From assembly GCA_026260175.1 (NCBI GenBank), contig JAKCWW010001678.1, positions 3,467 to 67,466 of the forward strand: 64,000 nucleotides of DNA. The letters run 5' to 3'. The position numbers and the translations under genes are program-made. The notes under the pieces were generated by a model. The model searched no databases. It was not told where the DNA came from and saw only the letters and a program-made list of their open reading frames with translations. This document shows, piece after piece, positions 1-12,360 of the stretch; positions within the stretch are counted from its first letter, which is position 1; each line of letters begins with the position of its first letter. The stretch comes from Reticulitermes lucifugus (Eukaryota; Arthropoda; Insecta; Blattodea; Rhinotermitidae).

Positions 1-429
1 GTAGTGGATTAGAGACAAATGCTTGTAATATATCAATAAACTTGTAGTGGATTAGAGACAAATGCTTGTAATATATCAGTAAACTTGCAGTGGATTAGAG
101 ACAAATGCTTGTAATATATCAGTAAACGTGTAGTGGATTAGAGACAACTGCTTGCAATATGTTAATAAACTTGTTGGTTACAGAAAAAAAACTGCTTTCA
201 ATATATCAATACACTTGAAGTGGCTTACAGGTAACTGCTTTCAATATGTCAATGCACTTGGAAGTGGGTTACAGACAACTGCTTTCAATATATCACTACG
301 CTTCAAATTTGTTACAGAAAAGTTCTTTCAATATACCAGTAAACTTGAAGTGAGTTACAAATAACTGCTTGCAATATATTTACACCCTGGAAGTGTGTTG
401 ACGACTGCTTGCAACGTATCAATACAATT
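1..429. repeat. 43-bp minisatellite, about ten copies
   Basis: Ten consecutive units of about 43 bp, each with a core like GTGGATTAGAGACAA followed by TGCTTGTAATATATCA and ending AAACTT. Units 1 to 3 (1-129) are almost identical. From unit 4 onward the sequence drifts (GGATTAGAGACAA becomes GGTTACAGACAA, and GCTTGTAA becomes GCTTTCAA), and the last unit is shortened. The array runs off the start of the window, so its full size is unknown. An open frame across 152-364 is only the repeat read through. Confidence 0.95.
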
Positions 430-1232
430 CAATTGTCATCTCCTTTTCTCCGAAACGTCTAACATTTGCGAAGGAAAGATCAACTGAGCACAGTCAAACT
501 TGTGACGTTCAGGTCAGGAAACACCCCCAATTTTATGGAAGAAAGGTTTTTATGTTAACTGGACGCAAAGACGAGCATGTCGACAACAATATCCTCAAAT
601 TCTAATTGCTTAACATAAACTTTTCATTACCATGTCCTCTACGAATATGTCTCCAAGGTGAATCGTTCCACTAAAGTTTCAGGATTAAAACGTTGTACAC
701 TTTTCTGATCCTATCCTCACGCGTGCTTCGCGTTCCGCCCACTTCACCTTTCTTCATTTGATCACCTCAGGAATATTTGGTGAAGGGCACAATTTAAGAG
801 GTTTATCATGACACAGTTTATTCTCCCCTCTTATTATTTCCGTCTTAATACAAAAAATATATTCTCCTTTGTATTGTTTCGTATACACCCTCAGTCTATG
901 CTCCTAATATATTTGTATAATAGATGGTACAAAAAGTGACTTGGGGCAAGAATTCCTCTTCTGCCGTAAGGACACACTGGACTTCATGCAGCCCTTGCAG
1001 GGGGAGAGAGCACCTAATGCTTCTTGGCAGTGTAACACATTACACGTCGTGTAAAGACAATACCACTACCACCAACTGGGGTAGGGAATATTCGAGTACA
1101 GTTTTGAAGTTCAGAATTTTACTTCTTCTTTCATGCACAGTTACATTTATACATACTTTATACACTACGTCATAAGTCAAACAATAACAAAGTGCAAATA
1201 CAGGCACGAAAATTAAGTAATTTTATTTTAAT
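430..1232. other. unassigned AT-rich sequence
   Basis: No gene, RNA or repeat recognised. A short frame at 924-1175 has no family features. Confidence 0.5.
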
Positions 1233-1244
1233 AATTAATCGTAG

Positions 1245-1502
1245 TAAAGGTCAAGTACAATAAATGACATGCCTATGCGGGCATAGCAAGAAGGCGGAAG
1301 TATAGCTCCAACCATTTCGCAACCTCGGCGCTAGGAGTGGCTGGACAGCACCACGCTCCGATCGCTTTACCCCCAGGTAAGACCCTGCACCAATTGTACA
1401 GTTCGTTGGGTGAGCCTCGGGGTCTTTCCAGATAGACACGGAAGATCCCGGGACCTCCATTGCGTTGCGAGTCGCTATACCGAATATTCTATTCTGGCCG
1501 CC
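1245..1502 (-). mobile_element. SINE-A, diverged full-length copy
   Basis: On the minus strand it reads GGTATAGCGACTCGC, then CCCGGGATC, then a GGGGGTAAAGCG block, then GCCGAGGTT. This is the same order as the plus-strand copy at 44142. Flanking 12-mers AATTAATCGTAG (1233-1244) and AATTAATCCTAG (1503-1514) match at 11 of 12 positions and look like an aged target-site duplication. The head has drifted from the tRNA-like form. The minus-strand open frame 1251-1541 is a by-product of this GC-rich element. Confidence 0.8.
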
Positions 1503-1514
1503 AATTAATCCTAG

Positions 1515-1896
1515 CATATAAGGATACAAGCATCTTTGCATTTCTACCCCTTATACGCTATTATTACGTCACACAATTAATAAATAAGAGTGTACTGCCA
1601 ACTTTAAACGTACTTTTAACCATCTAAAGCCCAGCTGTTTTTATATGCACCATTTTCTGTATCGTTAAGGAACTCATTAGGTATACTAATGTAAGTTTTG
1701 TGTGATTCTAAAAATATAATTCCCTGAAAGGAATAACCCGACTAGTCTTTTTAATAGAGACGACATATTTTCTCTGTGAGGCGGGAACTCAAGTTCTTCT
1801 CACTATTCTTAGTACACTAACAAACAAAATTTTTAAAATTAAAATAAATACGTCCTCTTTATATACAAATATCACAGTTACTTCGAATAGTGCAAG
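1515..1896. other. unassigned AT-rich sequence
   Basis: Nothing recognised. Confidence 0.5.
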
Positions 1897-2115
1897 GTGA
1901 TTAAGCAAGAAAAGGGAATACGTGACAAACTAATACCTCTACCTCATTTACTACAAGCATCAGACAGCTGGGCCCTAACTAAAGAGGAAAATCTAATTTA
2001 TTCCGTCGAAATGAGGTTCCGAACGACTTTTACAAGGAAAAGGGCAGCGGATCATGCCAAAAACGAATTAAACATGAAACAAACATATCATATGCCTCAC
2101 ACCCCAGAAAAATAA
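1897..2115 (+). pseudogene. LINE reverse-transcriptase C-terminal remnant
   Basis: The frame encodes about 72 residues including SDSWALTKEE, then IYSVEMRFRTTF, then AKNELN. This matches the pattern that follows the RT thumb in many insect non-LTR elements (GSESWALTKKEE..IQTVEMRFLR..RNE). A lead-in LIPLPHLLQ corresponds to the degraded 'vPtLLYG' motif. There is no catalytic YADD box, no upstream ORF and no real start codon, so this is a short dead fragment. The family match comes from remembered motif patterns. The clade is not assigned. Confidence 0.65.
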
Positions 2116-4804
2116 TTAAATATGAAATAAGATAATTTCACCACCTGAACAGAATGCATGAAAGCACATTGGTGAAAATATATCACCAATCTGCAACGAA
2201 AGGCGGCAGAAGCAGCAGATAAAGAACATATAACATATACTCGTAGAAGGACCAGGTATGAGTTTGACACCGGAGTCGGGACACTGTAACACGACTAATC
2301 TTAGTAAATGATATTTATGGTCATCATAAAATATCAGATATTTAGGCATCTTTGATGTACTATTAATATGTAATGTGCCTATTGATAAGATTTAAGGTCA
2401 ATGGTAAAAATGAATGGTTCAGTTGTTCAGTATGTCAGCTACCAAATTAATAATACGTTAGGTCTTTTGTTTCAACTTGCAGGGCGACGTTCATTAAGGC
2501 TACAAGGTATTTAGTGATTGGAAAGGCGAATAATATGCGACTCTTCGAGATCCATTTTAACCTTTCGGCGTACATAATACTGTACGATACGGTGAAATTT
2601 AAAGTCACTTGCCGTGTTCAGTGTTTTAAACTTTTAGTGTACTTTACAGGACAAAATGCAAATAACAGCCATATGAAACAGAAAAAAAAACGGCACAATA
2701 GCTATTCTTTGCACAAAAACTTACTTCTAGGCAGTTATGTTTGCCCTTGTTCCCACTGTTGAGAACATCCTTTCCAGGTATGTACACATTCACAGCGTAC
2801 TTATTACGGCAATATTAATATCAATGTGTCCCTCAGGAGCTATAACATGCCGGCCAGTAAGTAAGCTTATAATTCATACACACTGGATGCTTTATTTTCA
2901 AATCGATTAAGAACAGTTCAGAACTAACTATACAGCTATCACACTACTTTTGCACACAGTGTCCGCCACAATGGAAACATTTATCACATCGTAGTACGAG
3001 CTTCCGTACTCCCTGTTGACATAAACCAGTGTCCTCTGTTATCAGCCACTGTGCCACAACTCTTCCCACCTCGCATTCATATTTCAATTTATGGCTTTTA
3101 AGATTAGCTTCAGCGTTGGAAACAGATGATAATCGCTCGGCGACGAATTCCCCTGATATAATCAAAATAATTTTCGGCTTTTCAATTACCAAATTACAGG
3201 CCACGTAAATTTATTTTCTGACCGACCCTCGTATATAAGGGTGGATCAGTTGTCTGTGGTAACCGCAGTTACAGGCGGAATGCGACTTTAATGGTTATTC
3301 CAACAGCTAACTGAAGTTTTACTAATATATATGCATTAAAACTACTAATGAAAAAGTGCTGATATTTGAAAGTTTTCGTCATTCCACACTACATTAGGCG
3401 CAGTGCACGTTATGTGTACACATTCAGGCTGAGTTTTAAAACAGCTTGTCAGTGTCATAAAAACCACTCAATTTAGAGGACTCAACACAAAGTCCCCTAA
3501 CGTGCGTCAAATACACTGCAGGTAATGAAATGGCCGAAACACAATCTTCAGTGTCACAGACCGTGACTAAACATCAATAGAAGCTCTTGCTACATCATAT
3601 ATGAGGTGGTGAAATGTTTCGCTAAAAATGAATATTTTGTTACGGACAACTTGAAAGCGATTAAAAAATTGTTAAAATTACATTCACACTGGAATTCGCG
3701 TCACATTTTTATAAAGTAACAAACTTTTTACCATCACAATACAATACATCAAACATCACATCAATTATCCATGCTAAGGCACTTGATATTAATCCCAATG
3801 TGTTGTATGTTGTTGTTCAAAAATATGAATAATTTGTTAAAAATTCTAAGTGATTTGAACCCATTGCGAATTAGTGATTTTATTGTGAAAGCACAGTTTA
3901 AGTATTGTTTAGTGTCTAATGGTACGTGGTTTACACAATACACTACCTCAGTTTAATGTTTAATCTTTAAAAATTCACAGGTTTCAAAATCCTTTCTCTT
4001 GGCATCGATGTCAAGCTATCTATAAAAAAAACTTAACTTATGAAATTACTTTTCAGTATAGCGGAACGAACGTTATTGCAACACATTAGAGCTATATCAC
4101 AGAAAAAAACTTTTTTTTTTTGGCGACTGTGACAAACTTCAACTCTGACTTCATATAATCTCTCCAAATCCAGAATGTACACAGAGACTTTACATGCCAG
4201 TAAAACACGTCAGGCTCTTCCTGTCCGTTCAACCACAGCGGATCGCTTGTGGCACTGACAAAGTAATGCCGGAAGACTGTTCAGTCTAACACAAAGAAAT
4301 CACTTTAACTCTAAGTAGAGGTCGCTTTTAAACTTCAGTGTGATTGATTAGGTATTGTTTGTATTTGAAGTTAACCAGGAAGCAGTTAAGAGATTCCCCG
4401 AAGCAAATTTAATTCTGCCCAATCAAGGCAGGAGTTACGGCGTCACATGATTGGGTAAGGGTTGGAAATTCCCCTCCTTGTGAAGAATGTGCATGTCTAC
4501 AAAAATGTTCACTTTATCAAACTGGATAACACAATTCATGATATTTTGTACATTTATAATTACATAAACTTCAGTTATCCAACTACAGCTTCTATCGGCA
4601 TAAAGCAGTACTTTGGAACAGACCCAAATACCTGCAAATAATACAAAATGCGAGGTTTGAGGTTTTCACAGTTGTATAACTGGCGATTCCCGTCTTCGTT
4701 ACGCCGCGTCGCTGCTAAAGTGGTTCCAAACATTCCGAGGAAACTTGTCGCCTTTGTCTTCGAGGGCTCAAGGCCCTTGAAGAAAACATCTCCCTAAACC
4801 ATAC
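2116..4804. other. unassigned AT-rich sequence
   Basis: No coding exon recognised. It holds a TATATAAGG motif at about 3232-3240 with no convincing initiator at the right distance, short overlapping frames on both strands at 3761-3956 that look like chance, and a T-run near 4108-4121. At 4764-4788 a GC-rich hairpin pairs CTTCGAGGG with CCCTTGAAG. Confidence 0.5.
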
Positions 4805-4807
4805 GTG

Positions 4808-5330
4808 GAAATCGGTGACAATAATATTAGAAGAGTAAGAAAATTTGAAATTTTTGAACAGCATCAGAATGTCAGTACTGTAAGTACATTATCTCAGACA
4901 ATAAAGTGGGGGTTGATACGGACAAAAATTTACAACAGAATGGCTGTCAATGTTCAAACACGCTTATGTAATCAAAAAGTCTCAGATAACATAAGAAACC
5001 CCCACACCACAGTGTATGGAATTATAAAATACAGTAGTAAGGAGTAAACACTTAGGAGTAAGGGGAAGAAAGAACTGGAAGCCGTTCACATTAGGTTTCT
5101 ACGACCGAGAGTCAGTTTTAAAAAATAGTAATCATAAAGAAACACGTGAGACAAACACAAAAAATTGAACGTTTAAAATAGTGCGAATGAAGCAGGACAC
5201 TTGCAAAAATTTGACGATAACACAGGTCTGTACAGCGAATGAAGTCAAATGGAATAACAGAACTGACAAAACACTGGAAGGAAGACTTAGTGGACGACTA
5301 ATAAAAATAGAGAGATAGATTACAATAATA
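4808..5330 (+). pseudogene. LINE C-terminal remnant, broken frames
   Basis: The first part (4808-5046) is one open frame. It contains VRKFEIFEQ, matching the 'vkkFkYLG' step of insect LINEs, and IRTKIYNRMAV, matching 'k.Kiy..maVptLLYGsE'. After a stop, the piece at about 5068-5130 reads KKELEAVHIRFLRPRV, matching 'kkd..ieaaEMrFLRpv'. The rest to 5330 has several stops and shifts but keeps a related order, ending GRLSGRLIK. There is no YADD box. The two halves support each other by their order. Family placement is by motif memory only. Confidence 0.55.
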
Positions 5331-6104
5331 GGGACTTAAGTCTAATTCTGCATAGTTCTTACTGATCATTGCAGTTTAGGGTACGAATAATATGAATACA
5401 AGTTCTCTTATGTTAGGAAATGAGATTATACTTCAGGATATTTTCATTTTCAAACAACATCAACAATGCTCGAATGTCAGACGTGATTCTGCAGTCAGTA
5501 AGGCACACCACGAAACATGTGTCACGCATTCCATATCGTTACTGTTTACCGTATGATCGTGTAAAGACAAAACACGAACACATATAGCGTACAAGTGCTG
5601 GATACATTTTTAAATGTGTTAACAGACAATGCGGTAAATAGGGTGACGATGCAAAACTCTGAGACCGTATGAAAGAAATCTGCAGATTTCGTAATCTCTA
5701 CGAATAAGAATTATAAACGGAAAAGAAACATAGATTTATAGATTAGCAACTTTTAACCATTTTAACTTCACTCTATACATCAAAGTATTTCAGACAGGGG
5801 AAACAATTTCTTCCGACATTTCCTGTCTAATAATCGTTCTTATATATCTTCGGTTTCAAAATGGCTATTTAACCAGCAACAGCCATAATATTCTCTCAAC
5901 TTCGAGAATGAGAAAATAAACCGAAGATAAATATGTGGGACATTTAAAAGGTAAATTTACGGGAACGGAAATACAATTCTTACATTATCATAATATACAC
6001 TATACCAAAACACCGCATTTTTATACCGTCGATTCTATATTACAGATCAGTTACTACCAATCAACGCAAAATTACGACATGAAAATACTGTAACTCTTGC
6101 GACG
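5331..6104. other. unassigned AT-rich sequence
   Basis: Nothing recognised. Confidence 0.5.
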
Positions 6105-6147
6105 ATTATTACTATTATTTATTGTTATTATTATTATTATTATTATG
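6105..6147. repeat. (TTA)n microsatellite
   Basis: Mostly uninterrupted ATT/TTA triplets with one GTT interruption. Confidence 0.9.
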
Positions 6148-6249
6148 GTTATGATTGACCTACACGTAAGAAACTAAAAGGATCAAAATGTAAGAAAATA
6201 CTGTAACTCGTAATGCACGAATGTAATGACGGTACTGCGAGCAGTTACT

Positions 6250-6455
6250 AAAATGCTACTTGAACGCCATCTACACGAGTATAGTTGAACCTCATCGAGA
6301 ACTCTGAGCGTCGATTCGTATTTCCCAGCGTCGTTGGTAGAGTGCACTTCTGTAGCTGTTCACGGTTAGAATCGATAGTAATGACGTCACAGCTTACGTT
6401 TCCCCAGCGGCAGGGGAGAAGAATGTTGAACTCCACGTCGTTAGAAGGGCTGCTT
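6250..6455 (+). mobile_element. possible tRNA-like SINE head
   Basis: At about 6330-6375 there is GTCGTTGGTAGAGTGCAC, like a pol III A box with D-arm, followed at tRNA-like spacing by GGTTAGAATCG, a degraded B box. No sister copy, A-rich tail or target duplication was found. It could be an old SINE or chance. Confidence 0.3.
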
Positions 6456-6715
6456 TATAAATCAAAATATTTACAGTACAGGAATCAAATTACTGATCTA
6501 AGCACAAGGTTATATCGTATGTTATGTTTATACAGACAGCGTTCACAAAACATTAACACAGCAAATTAATTTCTTGGCTGCTAGGCTCATCACAGACGAT
6601 GAGAAGCTTCCATGGACCATTCTGTCGATCCTTACAGCCTCTCAGCATATCTTAGTTGGCAATTTCTCCACGAGATGGCAATTGTAGGTAAAATACTGAA
6701 CTACCACTAAATATC

Positions 6716-6742
6716 GTGTGTGTGTGTGTGCGTGCGTGAGTG
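6716..6742. repeat. (TG)n microsatellite
   Basis: TG dinucleotides with CG/TGCG interruptions. Confidence 0.9.
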
Positions 6743-9030
6743 CATACATCTGCACACCGAGCAGGAAGTATTACAGTTATGTGTAGCGTCGAATATTGGC
6801 CAACAGGTTTAACAAATCGAGAAAAGCATATTGTGTAGATCTTGAATAAACAGAACACTATAGTCGGGAAATCGTAAGGACAATTATCACTTTGAAGACT
6901 TACACGAAGATAGTATTAAAATTAATCTTAAAGAAACGCGGTACGAATGTGTGAACGGGGATTCGTCAGCTTTGTGATAATTACAGACTAGTGGCGAGAT
7001 GCAGTGGACAAGGCAAATAAATTTATTATTCCAAAAAAGGGGGAGGGGGAATCTTCAATAAGACGTACTAAGTGCAGTTCAAACTGTTAGATCCTTAAAG
7101 CATAATGCTTAAAATAACCTGTATATCACCAGCGTCAAGTTTCAAAATCTCCACACTTCCCACACGTGGTATATTGATGAACTTCATAGAATTTGCGGCC
7201 AAAAAAACGACCATTTCTCTAAATATCACTAATAGGTTGGTGTTTGTAATGAAGACGTTGTATGCTCTCAGTGAGGTAGAAACTGAAGTTTTGATACAGT
7301 TTAGATATATATACTATATATTCAATAGCGTTAATTTATTTTCTCTGTAATTATTATTCACAATAACAAATAAGGATCACATGAAGTTTTCTTTCAACAG
7401 TTTCTACGGCAGGATATCAGCGCCAACATTTCAAAGAAACGACTCCTTAGAAGTTGCCGAAACATAACTTCCGCACAGGCGGAACAGACATCTTCCTAAT
7501 TCTCCATCATTCGTGTTATCGTCACTTCTACAGGCATATTATAAAATTAAAAATTATGTGGTATTTTTATGATTTTAAAGATTGTAGACGTGACCCTCAA
7601 ATAAAATTCAATTTCACATTATATGTGGATATACGCCTACCAAATTTTCATAATCGAAGCATAGTTTTGGGATTTTATAAGCCGAAAAGAAATTTCAGGA
7701 CCATACATCAATCGACAAAATTTTTGAACTCAGATATACCGTATTTTAAATGTATATTGAAATGTTTATTGCTATTTGGAAGGATATAGGATACTACTGG
7801 AAAAATATTAAAATTTAAAGTCTTGTAAGTGTGAAAGTAATTTTGATTTTTGTCTTAACTTCCCTTTAAATGGCACATTACGTAAAGCAGTCCTTATGCA
7901 CGACGCCACAAAGAGCATACTGCCCTGTGCGTATTAGAGGCACCGCTCCACGCATTCCCTCGGCTCCACATCGGGTTCAATGATAAGTTTCAGGCCCCCG
8001 GACTGCATTCCCCTAGGTCAAAGATCTAAAGTAACTCACTTGATATGTGATTGGGTGGGCAACACAGTCGGTCTGAATGCCGTGGTTAAGAGAAGAAACC
8101 GCTGCCTGGAATCAAAGTCCGTTCGTCCATGCCACAGCCAACCAACTGACCAAGAACTGTCGTAACAGTAACTACTGTAAAGCAATAACTCATGGTGTCT
8201 TATTTTTTAAGTGCATGCCTGTGGATAAGAGATGAATAAGGAATCATGATAAGGAAACCCCAAGAAAACTTCTACTGCGGACATAAAGAGAGTGCAGCTC
8301 ATGATGTAAACCCGCATCGTCATCATTAGCATCCAGTTTATCAAATTATTTGATGACGACGCAAGGTAAGAACTACTGAATCCTTCTGCCGCAATTTACA
8401 GTTCTCCTGCTGCCGATATTCTTCTATTTATTTGCGTCGGCGGTATTATCAGCACCCTGGTCACGTGAGCAAGCAGCGGCAGCAACAGGTCCCTTGTCGC
8501 ACGCCGCTGTTGAGACGGGACCTCAAAGCCTGCAGTAAAAGAGACGTTCCACTTCATTCCGACCATACACTGTGACAATCGATTGTTTCCAATTCGATCC
8601 AGTCGCTTTTCCACTACAAACGTTTCTCCTTAACTAGTACGTTGTCATTACATTGTCAGTATCGGCCATTTATGAATTAGTATACATATATGAGTGAACA
8701 ACTTTGTTCAGGTTATCTGAACCAACTGGACGTGAGTTTCTAAAATAATAACTTGCATTAATGAAAATAATAGAAAATGTAGGCATTTGTAAGCAAACTA
8801 GGAAATGTCCGCCGAACCTAACACTACTGGCGCTTTCGCGCTGTTATTGTCCTACTTGTGCGGGGTTTCACTCACGTATATGGATTATATAACGAATTGG
8901 TCGTAGAAAGTTTCGCATGACGTGTGTCTCGTTCCGTTCGTTCCCCGTAATATAAACAACTTTGAATACATTTTCCTTCGTATTGTACTGCATTCCGACA
9001 TATTCGGTTTAGTTTTAGTAGCGTACAGTG
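6743..9030. other. unassigned AT-rich sequence
   Basis: No gene recognised. A 111-codon plus frame at 7454-7789 starts with TTG, is rich in His/Phe/Ile and has no domain pattern. The GC-richer stretch 7900-8160 may be an old repeat, but no copy was found in the window. Confidence 0.45.
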
Positions 9031-9504
9031 CTGTAGACCCTCGAATTAACGGACCTCTTACGTACGGATTTCGGATATAACGTACGACATCTGTTGGTTC
9101 CGAAATTTTCGTCCGCAATGGGTATATGCGAAATTAGCAGTCTTGGCTGTTAATTAGCGAAATGGCCGCTACGTGGCGGACACGGACGCGCTCTCAGTCT
9201 TTGCTGACACTCGCGTGGAGGCGGTAGTGTATTGCTCTTTGCACAACCTGGATCGTGGATTTATTATATTTACCTGAAATTTATTAAATTCCAATTAACG
9301 GTGGCTTCCAGACAAAGTGATAGTGATAACAGGACAGTTGTGTACAGCATTATGTGTATGCATTAGTGTTATATATGCAGTACTGTATTACTGTTTTGGC
9401 GACTTTTTATGCTATCTATATATACATAGTTCGGAAGTACCGGACAATCGGCATTATCGAATCACCCGCTGGCCCTGTTAGTCCATTCATTCGAGAGTCT
9501 ACAG
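9031..9504. mobile_element. non-autonomous pogo/Tigger-like TIR element
   Basis: The left end CTGTAGACCCTCGAATTAAC (then GGAC, 9031-9054) and the reverse complement of the right end CTGTAGACTCTCGAATGAAT (then GGAC, 9481-9504) match at about 21 of 24 positions. The right end is followed by TA. The left is preceded by TG, a probable decayed TA duplication. The start CTGTAGACCCTCG resembles pogo/Tigger-type termini. The 474-bp interior holds no transposase, so this is a deletion derivative. The internal sequence from 9150 to 9240 is GC-rich and unassigned. Confidence 0.65.
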
Positions 9505-9506
9505 TA

Positions 9507-10867
9507 TTTCAAACGTAGGCTACTTTTGCCTCTCAGTAGGTCTATACCGAACAATATGGACATCAGTATGCTTCCAAATATTTTTATACGCCAAGATCAG
9601 CGCCATAACTGCATTTAGGAAAACAACACAATTACTTGTTCTTCCTTTAATGTACTAGGCCCCCTGTATCACACCGATTCACAACTGATTTTGGCAATTT
9701 ATAGAACTCATTGCAATGTGTACCGGCCTATCGCGAGGTTCATATCGTGTTTATATATTAGTCGAGCTTCTTCTACCATTTTGTTTAAAGGTGAAACAAA
9801 AGAAGAATGGTCCTAGTGTCTAAACATAACAAAGTGAAGGTACATAAAACAGTAGATAGAAGTCTCTACTTGCATTCAGTCTCGGCAAATGTATACATAC
9901 ATTCAAGTTCCTGCAGCTGTGTAGCCGTGACGTAATACGTTTAACATGCAGAGATTTCATTTCATGTACTAATCTTAGACTCAAAAAATCCGACAAAAGT
10001 CCTACGAAAATAGACTTATAGACAGAAAGTATGAAGGACATGCCCAGATCGTCGGACGATTAACGCCATCTCTCAGACACTTCGAGTAACTACTTAATCT
10101 GTGTGAATAACATACACATATGCAATCAAAACTGCCCCTTATTACCTTACGCATTCCTTCGGACATCACAGCGTGGTCTCGACCTACCTAGGGCAACAGA
10201 CGGCGACGTGGGCATATAGCCTTGTCCTCTGTGTTAACGAACCTCTCAGTGCCACTGTTCGTGCGGGCATTAGACTTAACGGCTTTTGTAATCAGTGACG
10301 TCATATCTATCAATAAGAAATAAAACTAGCGTCTTTCACATGCAACTGTACAATATTTTAGCTCGCAGTGCCAGAACGAACACGACAGTTCGTAGTGCAA
10401 GCACTCGGCTGCAAATGCCGAACGAATGAATGAATGTCTGCATCAGAAAGACAGTACCGCCTCTTCATTCTTCACTTCGGGAAATATGCGCACAGCGTAT
10501 AACAGTCTGGTGCGATGGCTCTGTTATTGCCCGCAGCTCCCAATTCACGAATGCTAACTGTCGATTCCGTTTTTTAAGTAAAGCAAAACTCACAATTTTA
10601 AGCAAAACACTAACACACACCAGTATTTTAAATGTATCTGTACCCCTTTTACACAATATCTACGACTAAGATTCCGTCATATCTTAGAAACAGAATCACA
10701 GCCTATTAGGCTTGGATATGCGCTGTTGCTAAATTACGCAGAATGCTTACAGTGAACGGCGAAGGTGAAGAACCGTATTTTAAAGGATCATTACATTAAA
10801 GGAATAAAATTTATCTGCGATACAGTCTGCACGTGACAAAGACTTCGTACGGTTTTTATGGTCAGAT
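9507..10867. other. unassigned sequence
   Basis: No gene recognised. A small hairpin (ACGAAC paired with GTTCGT) lies near 10375-10395. Both-strand frames at 10430-10669 are chance overlaps. Confidence 0.5.
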
Positions 10868-10881
10868 AATGCGTACACCTA

Positions 10882-11113
10882 CCGATCCCAGTGGCCGTGC
10901 GGTCTAAGGCGTAGGTCTTCGGCCGCTCGCTTACTAGGAACGTGGGTTCGAATCCCACCGGGGGCATGAATGTCTGTCTCTTGTGAGTGTTGTGTGTTGT
11001 CAGNNNNNNNNNNNNNNNNNNNNNNNNNNNNNNNNNNNNNNNNNNNNNNNNNNTGAAACCTCGACGAAACGAGGAGGCCCAGGCCCGTATAAGGCTGTCG
11101 AGCCATAAAAAAA
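10882..11113 (+). mobile_element. SINE-B, young copy, interrupted by assembly gap
   Basis: The head reads CCGATCCCAGTGGCCGTGCG, then GTCTAAGGCG, with GTGGGTTCGAATCCCACC downstream. These are the A and B boxes of a type II (Leu-like) tRNA head. The body continues with ATGTCTGTCTCTTGTGAG and ends at GTCGAGCCAT plus an A-run. A perfect 14-bp target duplication AATGCGTACACCTA lies at 10868-10881 and 11114-11127, evidence of recent LINE-type insertion. It matches the complete copy at 47692-47950. Confidence 0.92.
11004..11053. other. assembly gap, 50 N
   Basis: Exactly 50 Ns inside SINE-B. In the complete copy at 47692 the corresponding interval is about 77 bases, so the run is probably a placeholder of fixed length. 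Confidence 0.95.
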
Positions 11114-11127
11114 AATGCGTACACCTA

Positions 11128-12182
11128 TGTACGTCGGCGATGCATTCAGAAATGCATATAGGTCTTCACCTAAAGTTTTCATTATTTACATTTGTCAGAT
11201 TTAACCACATTAAAATTGCTGAACATTTTATCGTAAATTTCCCAAGTATCAAATTCCACTAAGCTTCGTTCAGCGGTTCTTGGACTGTGAGTCACTCAGC
11301 GGCCGCTCCATCAGACGTGCAGCATCGGACATTGCTGGGCATGAACTTCAAACAGCATTTAATACTCTGTTCACCACGTGACAAGCAGTCTCACAGATGA
11401 AGGAGGTCATTTCCAACACCTTCAAGTTGTATTATACACTATACTTTCTGAATGCGGAAATATAAAGCCGTTACGCTTGCCGTGCATTTGGGTGAGGTTT
11501 TCAATTGAACTCCCTGCACTAATTAGTAAACTGAATACCATAAAGGAAAATTGAAGTGTAACTTAGAAACAGTAATAAAGAACGCACTGGCTCAGCAAAA
11601 TATCGTTATCATTTGAGTACACCAATCTTACAAGTAATGTCTCTCTGCAAAGAATATCGTAATGCAGGGCATTACTCAAAAATTACTTTTACAAAGCTTT
11701 ATCGTGAAACAAATTTAAAACGGAGCCATCTCATATTTCTTTACTTGCATTATAAATTGAAAGTCGTCAGCACTTTTATTCCAGACTGCGTGGCGTAGCT
11801 AGTGATTGACCTATTCCCTAATCTGTACGCGCCTCATTTAACACATCACGTTACTCTCTCGAACTAAATACAATGGCGCGTAAGAAAAAAATGACCTTTC
11901 TAAAGTCACTCACACTTAAATGTGTCATTTTTATACACAGAAAAGGAGATAAAGGAGAATATATAATAGGAATTAATTAAATTTGCAGTTAATATTCACA
12001 AATCTAAAGCTTTAAAGCCTGTTCCATTAGCAGGCACTGTGGCTCATGGCCACTTCCACATCACTTGTCGTTCTTTGGGCCGAGTCTGACGAAGTTTTCA
12101 GGCTTCAGACACATTTAAATGCAAGCCACTCGCGACTCAAAAGGCACGACAAGTGAATGTTGGTATATAGCATAGTTTATGA
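11128..12182. other. unassigned AT-rich sequence
   Basis: Nothing recognised. Confidence 0.5.
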
Positions 12183-12360
12183 CAGGGGTGGCCACAACCC
12201 GGATCGCGTCCGTCACTGGTGTGGCTCCTACTGGCTGTATTCACTCGGGCAAACAGCAATGTTGCTACCGTACGTTTGACTTGATGAATAAAGACACGGA
12301 TCTTGCCTACGTTTCCTCCTAAAGTGCGGCTCCCGATACTCGTCTAACTGGTCACCCCTT
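12183..12360. mobile_element. possible hAT-like MITE
   Basis: It begins CAGGGGTGGCCAC and ends TGGTCACCCCTT, whose reverse complement AAGGGGTGACCA matches the start at most positions. CAGGGGTGG-type ends are typical of non-autonomous hAT elements. Length is 178 bp and no coding capacity is seen. The flanking octamers (GTTTATGA and TTCTATAC) match at only 4 of 8 positions, so the expected 8-bp duplication is not clear. Confidence 0.5.

Noticed and set aside
3232-3290. TATATAAGG with nearby TCAGT as a core promoter
   Set aside because: Spacing to the initiator-like words does not fit and no exon follows.
10879-11262. Frames spanning the N gap
   Set aside because: They read through Ns and SINE-B.
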